This document shows, in pieces, positions 61,701 through 64,000 of a stretch of 64,000 bases of DNA. Each line of letters opens with the position of its first letter. The first letter of the stretch is position 1. The notes under the pieces are model-generated. The model was not told where the DNA came from. It worked only from the letters and a program-made list of their open reading frames with translations, and did no database searches. Source of the stretch: Clostridia bacterium (GTDB lineage Bacteria > Bacillota > Clostridia > Christensenellales > UBA1242); NCBI GenBank assembly GCA_900768545.1, contig CAAGDD010000005.1:99839-163838 (forward strand). The letters are read 5' to 3'. Made by a program: the position numbers and the translations under genes.

Positions 61701-61943
61701 ATGGCAAACAAAAAACGCGCAAAAGCAAAAATCATTAGCGGAGCAATCAGTGCAATTGTATGCTTGCTCAGTGTTGTTGCTTATTTGATCGTTGGACTCG
61801 TTACAAAAGCTTGGCACCCATGGTGGATGATCGTGATTTGCGGAGCTGTTGCTGCAGCAATCATCGACATCATCACAAATATGGCTGTTGAACTTAACAA
61901 AAACGCAGAAGAACAAGAACAGAACATAGATGAAACAAAATAA
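61701..61943 (+). CDS. Small two-helix membrane protein
   Basis: 80 residues: basic start (MANKKRAKAK), two membrane helices (ISGAISAIVCLLSVVAYLIVG and WWMIVICGAVAAAIIDIITN) and an acidic tail. AAAGGAGG is spaced 6 nt before the ATG, one of the strongest ribosome-binding sites in the window. No family recognised. Confidence 0.75.
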   Translation: MANKKRAKAKIISGAISAIVCLLSVVAYLIVGLVTKAWHPWWMIVICGAVAAAIIDIITNMAVELNKNAEEQEQNIDETK

Positions 61944-61972
61944 AAAGATGCCGAAGCATCTTTTTTTATTTA
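61942..61972. terminator. Terminator between the two-helix protein gene and comF
   Basis: AAAGATGC-CGAA-GCATCTTT followed by T on the plus strand and by A-derived T on the minus strand, between convergent stops. Confidence 0.85.
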
Positions 61973-62748
61973 TTGACAGACTGATCATCACTTGATTTTT
62001 GATAAAGTTTTTTGTTTCGCGCAATCGCACAAACATAGACCGAATTGACTTTATTGTGAATCAACGCCGAACAATAATTGACAGTCGCACAAGTTGTGAT
62101 AATATCATCGACAATCAAAATGTTTTCGCTGCGATGAAGAGTTTGTTTTTTCAAAACATACAAATTTTTCATAGCCGCTTCTCTTTCTTTTGCAGTAAGA
62201 AATTTTTGCGCAGTGCCGTCTTTGGTCTTTTCAAACAGATCTATCACAGGTTTGTTTAAAAGTTTTCCAATTTCGATTGCCAAAAGTTTTGACTGATTGA
62301 AAGATCTTTGCTTTTCTTTCTTCTTCGTCATTGGGACATAAGTAATGCGATCAATCTTGACCTTTGACGAGTTTAGTTCTTCAACAATAAATTTTGCAAA
62401 AGTCTTTGACAAATATCTGCGATTTGAATCTTTGTAGCCCAAAATCGAACTACGCACTTTGTCTTTGTAAACAAACGGACAAAACGCTTTCTTGAAATAT
62501 CTCTTCTCTTTTTGGCAAGAGTCACAAACCTTCGCTTCATTGTCGATCGGCTCATCACAAATCAAACACCTGTTTTGATTGTTTAGCGGAAGATCTTTTT
62601 CACAATTTTCGCAATAAGGTTTGGTGTAAAAATCTGGCACGTCTGTTCCGCAAAATATGCACTTTATATCATCAGGAAACAAAAGTTTTTCGAAAAACAT
62701 TTTCACTTTTAAAAACCCATTTTTAAACTTTTTAGTCGCTTTATTCAT
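61966..62748 (-). CDS. comF: ComF-family phosphoribosyltransferase-like protein
   Basis: 260 residues. An N-terminal zinc-finger region has paired cysteines (CIFCG, CENCE, CLICDEP, CDSCQKE), and a C-terminal phosphoribosyltransferase fold has the PRPP loop ILIVDDIITTCAT. ComF is needed for DNA uptake in competent Bacillus and interacts with the ComFA helicase and late competence proteins; no other competence gene is in view, so the role here is by homology. The extended -10 TGATAGAAT ends 6 nt before the ATG, with no Shine-Dalgarno. Confidence 0.9.
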   Translation of the reverse strand: MNKATKKFKNGFLKVKMFFEKLLFPDDIKCIFCGTDVPDFYTKPYCENCEKDLPLNNQNRCLICDEPIDNEAKVCDSCQKEKRYFKKAFCPFVYKDKVRSSILGYKDSNRRYLSKTFAKFIVEELNSSKVKIDRITYVPMTKKKEKQRSFNQSKLLAIEIGKLLNKPVIDLFEKTKDGTAQKFLTAKEREAAMKNLYVLKKQTLHRSENILIVDDIITTCATVNYCSALIHNKVNSVYVCAIARNKKLYQKSSDDQSVNK

Positions 62749-62754
62749 AAGATA

Positions 62755-62763
62755 ATTCTATCA
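62755..62763 (-). promoter_or_regulatory. comF promoter, leaderless type
   Basis: Extended -10 TGATAGAAT (hexamer 62755-62760) on the minus strand followed by TATCTT and ATG. Confidence 0.5.
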
Positions 62764-62872
62764 TTTTTCGCTTTTTAAGTCAAATTTATCCGCCTTTTGG
62801 ATATATTTTGTCGCATTTTGCCCCAGTTTTGAAAAAAATGTGTGATTTGACAAAATAAATTTTAAAAAATGC

Positions 62873-62902
62873 TTGACTTTAATCGCAAAATTATATTATA
62901 CT
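62873..62902 (+). promoter_or_regulatory. tRNA-Glu promoter
   Basis: TTGACT (62873-62878), 18-bp spacer, TATACT (62897-62902), ending 15 bp before the mature tRNA. Confidence 0.6.
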
Positions 62903-62917
62903 TACATCGTAGCAGTT

Positions 62918-62992
62918 GGCCCCGTGGTCAAGCGGTTAAGACACCGCCCTTTCACGGCGGTATCATGGGTTCGAATCCCGTCGGGGTCACCA
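62918..62992 (+). tRNA. tRNA-Glu (TTC anticodon)
   Basis: 75 bases including an encoded CCA. Acceptor GGCCCCG / CGGGGTC, D arm with GTGGTCAAGCGGTTAAGAC, anticodon stem CCGCC/GGCGG holding CTTTCAC (anticodon TTC), and T arm GGGTTCGAATCCC. All four arms pair. Confidence 0.97.
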
Positions 62993-62996
62993 CAGG

Positions 62997-63044
62997 GACA
63001 CACGCAAAAGGAGCGTATAAAACTCCGCCGCGTGTGTCTTTTTC
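62997..63044 (+). terminator. Terminator after tRNA-Glu
   Basis: GACACACGC / GCGTGTGTC (62997-63005 / 63030-63038) encloses an inner GGAG/CTCC hairpin and is followed by T5. Confidence 0.85.
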
Positions 63045-63056
63045 TATGCAAAACAG

Positions 63057-63094
63057 GGGTAAATTGCCGTTTCTATGGTAGTTTACCCTTTTTG
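63057..63094 (+). terminator. Second terminator-like hairpin after tRNA-Glu
   Basis: GGGTAAA / TTTACCC (63057-63063 / 63082-63088) followed by a T-rich run. The rest of the 62994-63329 gap shows only the Sel1-gene terminator and no supported gene. Confidence 0.65.
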
Positions 63095-63223
63095 TTGTTT
63101 CTTCGCTCATCGCCGTGGGGATTTGTTCTTCTCTGGCTTAAAAAAATCGCACCCCCTTAACGATTGCACAAAAAGGATTTTTGCTCGATAAGGAGCGTAT
63201 GACATTCACAGTCTTAATCAACG

Positions 63224-63262
63224 ATAAAAATAGCCGACTGCACTATTTCGAAAACAGTCGGT
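63224..63262 (-). terminator. Likely terminator of the Sel1-repeat gene
   Basis: On the minus strand CCGACTG / CAGTCGG with a 16-nt loop is followed by CTATTTTT, about 70 bp beyond the stop. Confidence 0.6.
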
Positions 63263-63329
63263 CGCTTGCTTATAAGGTTTCCCTTACCGGTATTCCGTAC
63301 TCGAAATACTTTTTAATGGTATTGAACTT

Positions 63330-64000
63330 TTATTTACCCATCTTCAAATAAACGTTTTTAATTCCTTCAAGTCCTGCTTTTTCGCCGTTCTCTACCGCCT
63401 TCCCGTACATTTCAATTGCTTTCTTATAGTCTTTTTTCACACCAAATCCGTTTTCATAACAAATTCCGAGATTGTGATACGCAACGCCCGAATTATACTT
63501 TTCGGCGGCTGTCTTAAAGCATTTTACAGCTTCTTTTTTGTCTTCTTTCACGCCGTTGCCTTGAAGATAGCAAAGTCCGATATTGATAATCGCCTCGTTC
63601 TCGCCGAGATTGTATGCGTCGGTAAATAATTCAAAGGCTTTTTTATAAGCCGCTTCGGTTTTGACGGTGTAGTAGTAATAAAGTCCCACTTGCAGACACG
63701 CCGACGGATTTTCGCCTTTAACGCTTTGTTTCAGCCAATGAAGTGCCTTATCTTTATCGGGTGTTACGCCGTAGTATCCGCAAGCGTACGCCATACCGAG
63801 ATTATACTGCGCGGCGGCGTTGCCGAGTTTTGCGGCTTTTTTGAAAAGTTTCAGGGCGGTTTTCTCGTCCTTTTCAAGTCCAAGTTCGTCGCCGAGATAC
63901 GCTTCCGCCATTCTCTCGATAGCGTCCGGATAATCATCTTCCATTGCCATACGATAATAGAAAAGCGCGTTTTTGTAATCTTTCTTTTTTGCCTCATAAA
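63330..64000 (-). CDS. Sel1-repeat (SEL1-like TPR) protein, N-terminus outside the window
   Basis: At least 223 residues; the frame is still open at the window edge (reading YEAKKKDYKNALFYYRMAME before the first internal Met), so the true start is beyond 64000. About six Sel1 repeats are seen, for example ALKLFKKAAKLGNAAAQYNL, GMAYACGYYGVTPDKDKALH and AVKCFKTAAEKYNSGVAYHN. Such repeats form alpha-helical solenoids for protein contacts. Codons are clearly richer in G and C (gcg, gcc, ccg) than in all other genes here, which suggests different ancestry or recent acquisition. Confidence 0.85.
   Translation of the reverse strand, partial: YEAKKKDYKNALFYYRMAMEDDYPDAIERMAEAYLGDELGLEKDEKTALKLFKKAAKLGNAAAQYNLGMAYACGYYGVTPDKDKALHWLKQSVKGENPSACLQVGLYYYYTVKTEAAYKKAFELFTDAYNLGENEAIINIGLCYLQGNGVKEDKKEAVKCFKTAAEKYNSGVAYHNLGICYENGFGVKKDYKKAIEMYGKAVENGEKAGLEGIKNVYLKMGK

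Noticed and set aside
62869..63160. Two overlapping plus-strand frames of 70 and 95 codons
   Set aside because: They run through tRNA-Glu and its terminators; coding is an artefact of the GC-rich tRNA sequence.
63199..63351. 50-codon plus-strand frame with a good AAGGAG before the ATG
   Set aside because: It overlaps the probable terminator of the Sel1 gene and the 3' end of that gene on the opposite strand, and its product resembles nothing known to me.

Overview
The window reads as the chromosome of an AT-rich, endospore-forming Firmicute of Clostridia type, probably an uncultured gut lineage. Evidence for this is the SpoIIQ, SpoIIID and SpoVB homologues, a YwmB-like protein, a glmU/pth/mfd gene order like that of Bacillus and Clostridium, and YetF/DUF4363 and VanW proteins. 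The taxon is inferred from families and gene order, not from a marker gene. Most genes lie on the minus strand.

Layout. 1-3.9 kb: the end of a DUF1858 gene, hflX, a small lipoprotein, class II aldolase (fba) and a WalJ-type beta-lactamase-fold protein. 4-9 kb: uvrA and uvrB. 9.1-12.1 kb: two divergent, related, membrane-anchored winged-helix proteins, a MutT/MTH1-like Nudix hydrolase and a RadC-family protein. 12.3-32.2 kb: one uninterrupted gene for a 6,622-residue GLUG-repeat lipoprotein. 32.6-34.4 kb: spoIIID, acpP, spoIIQ and a ywmB-like gene. 34.7-39.1 kb: envelope proteins (Pro-rich tail-anchored protein, membrane protein, flippase-like protein, PrsA/SurA-like lipoprotein). 39.2-43.8 kb: mfd, pth and a degenerate, shortened GlmU-like gene. 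43.9-51.8 kb: an exported protein, DUF4363/YetF, SpoVB, a 54-residue LysM protein, a TVP38-type protein, a VanW protein and a LURP-one-like protein. 51.8-63 kb: two membrane proteins, CCA-adding enzyme, a P-type ATPase, RecD2, MarR, CysRS, ComF and tRNA-Glu. After the tRNA the base composition rises in G+C and a Sel1-repeat gene runs off the window.

How the genes relate. DNA repair is well represented (UvrA, UvrB, Mfd, RecD2, RadC-like, Nudix). Two groups have conserved gene order: glmU-like-pth-mfd-prsA-like, and ywmB-like-spoIIQ-(acpP)-spoIIID. The second lacks the murA and spoIID genes expected in it.

The least ordinary features are five. (1) The 20-kb lipoprotein gene. (2) Three GC-rich elements of about 105-150 bp, each an outer inverted repeat enclosing several hairpins, lying between genes of an AT-rich genome. 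(3) A recurrent arrangement in which a -10 hexamer ends 6-7 nt before the ATG with no usual Shine-Dalgarno site, implying leaderless mRNAs for about a dozen genes. (4) A TGTCA-N5-TGACA palindrome shared by the giant-gene and spoIIID promoters. (5) The divergent winged-helix/membrane pair.
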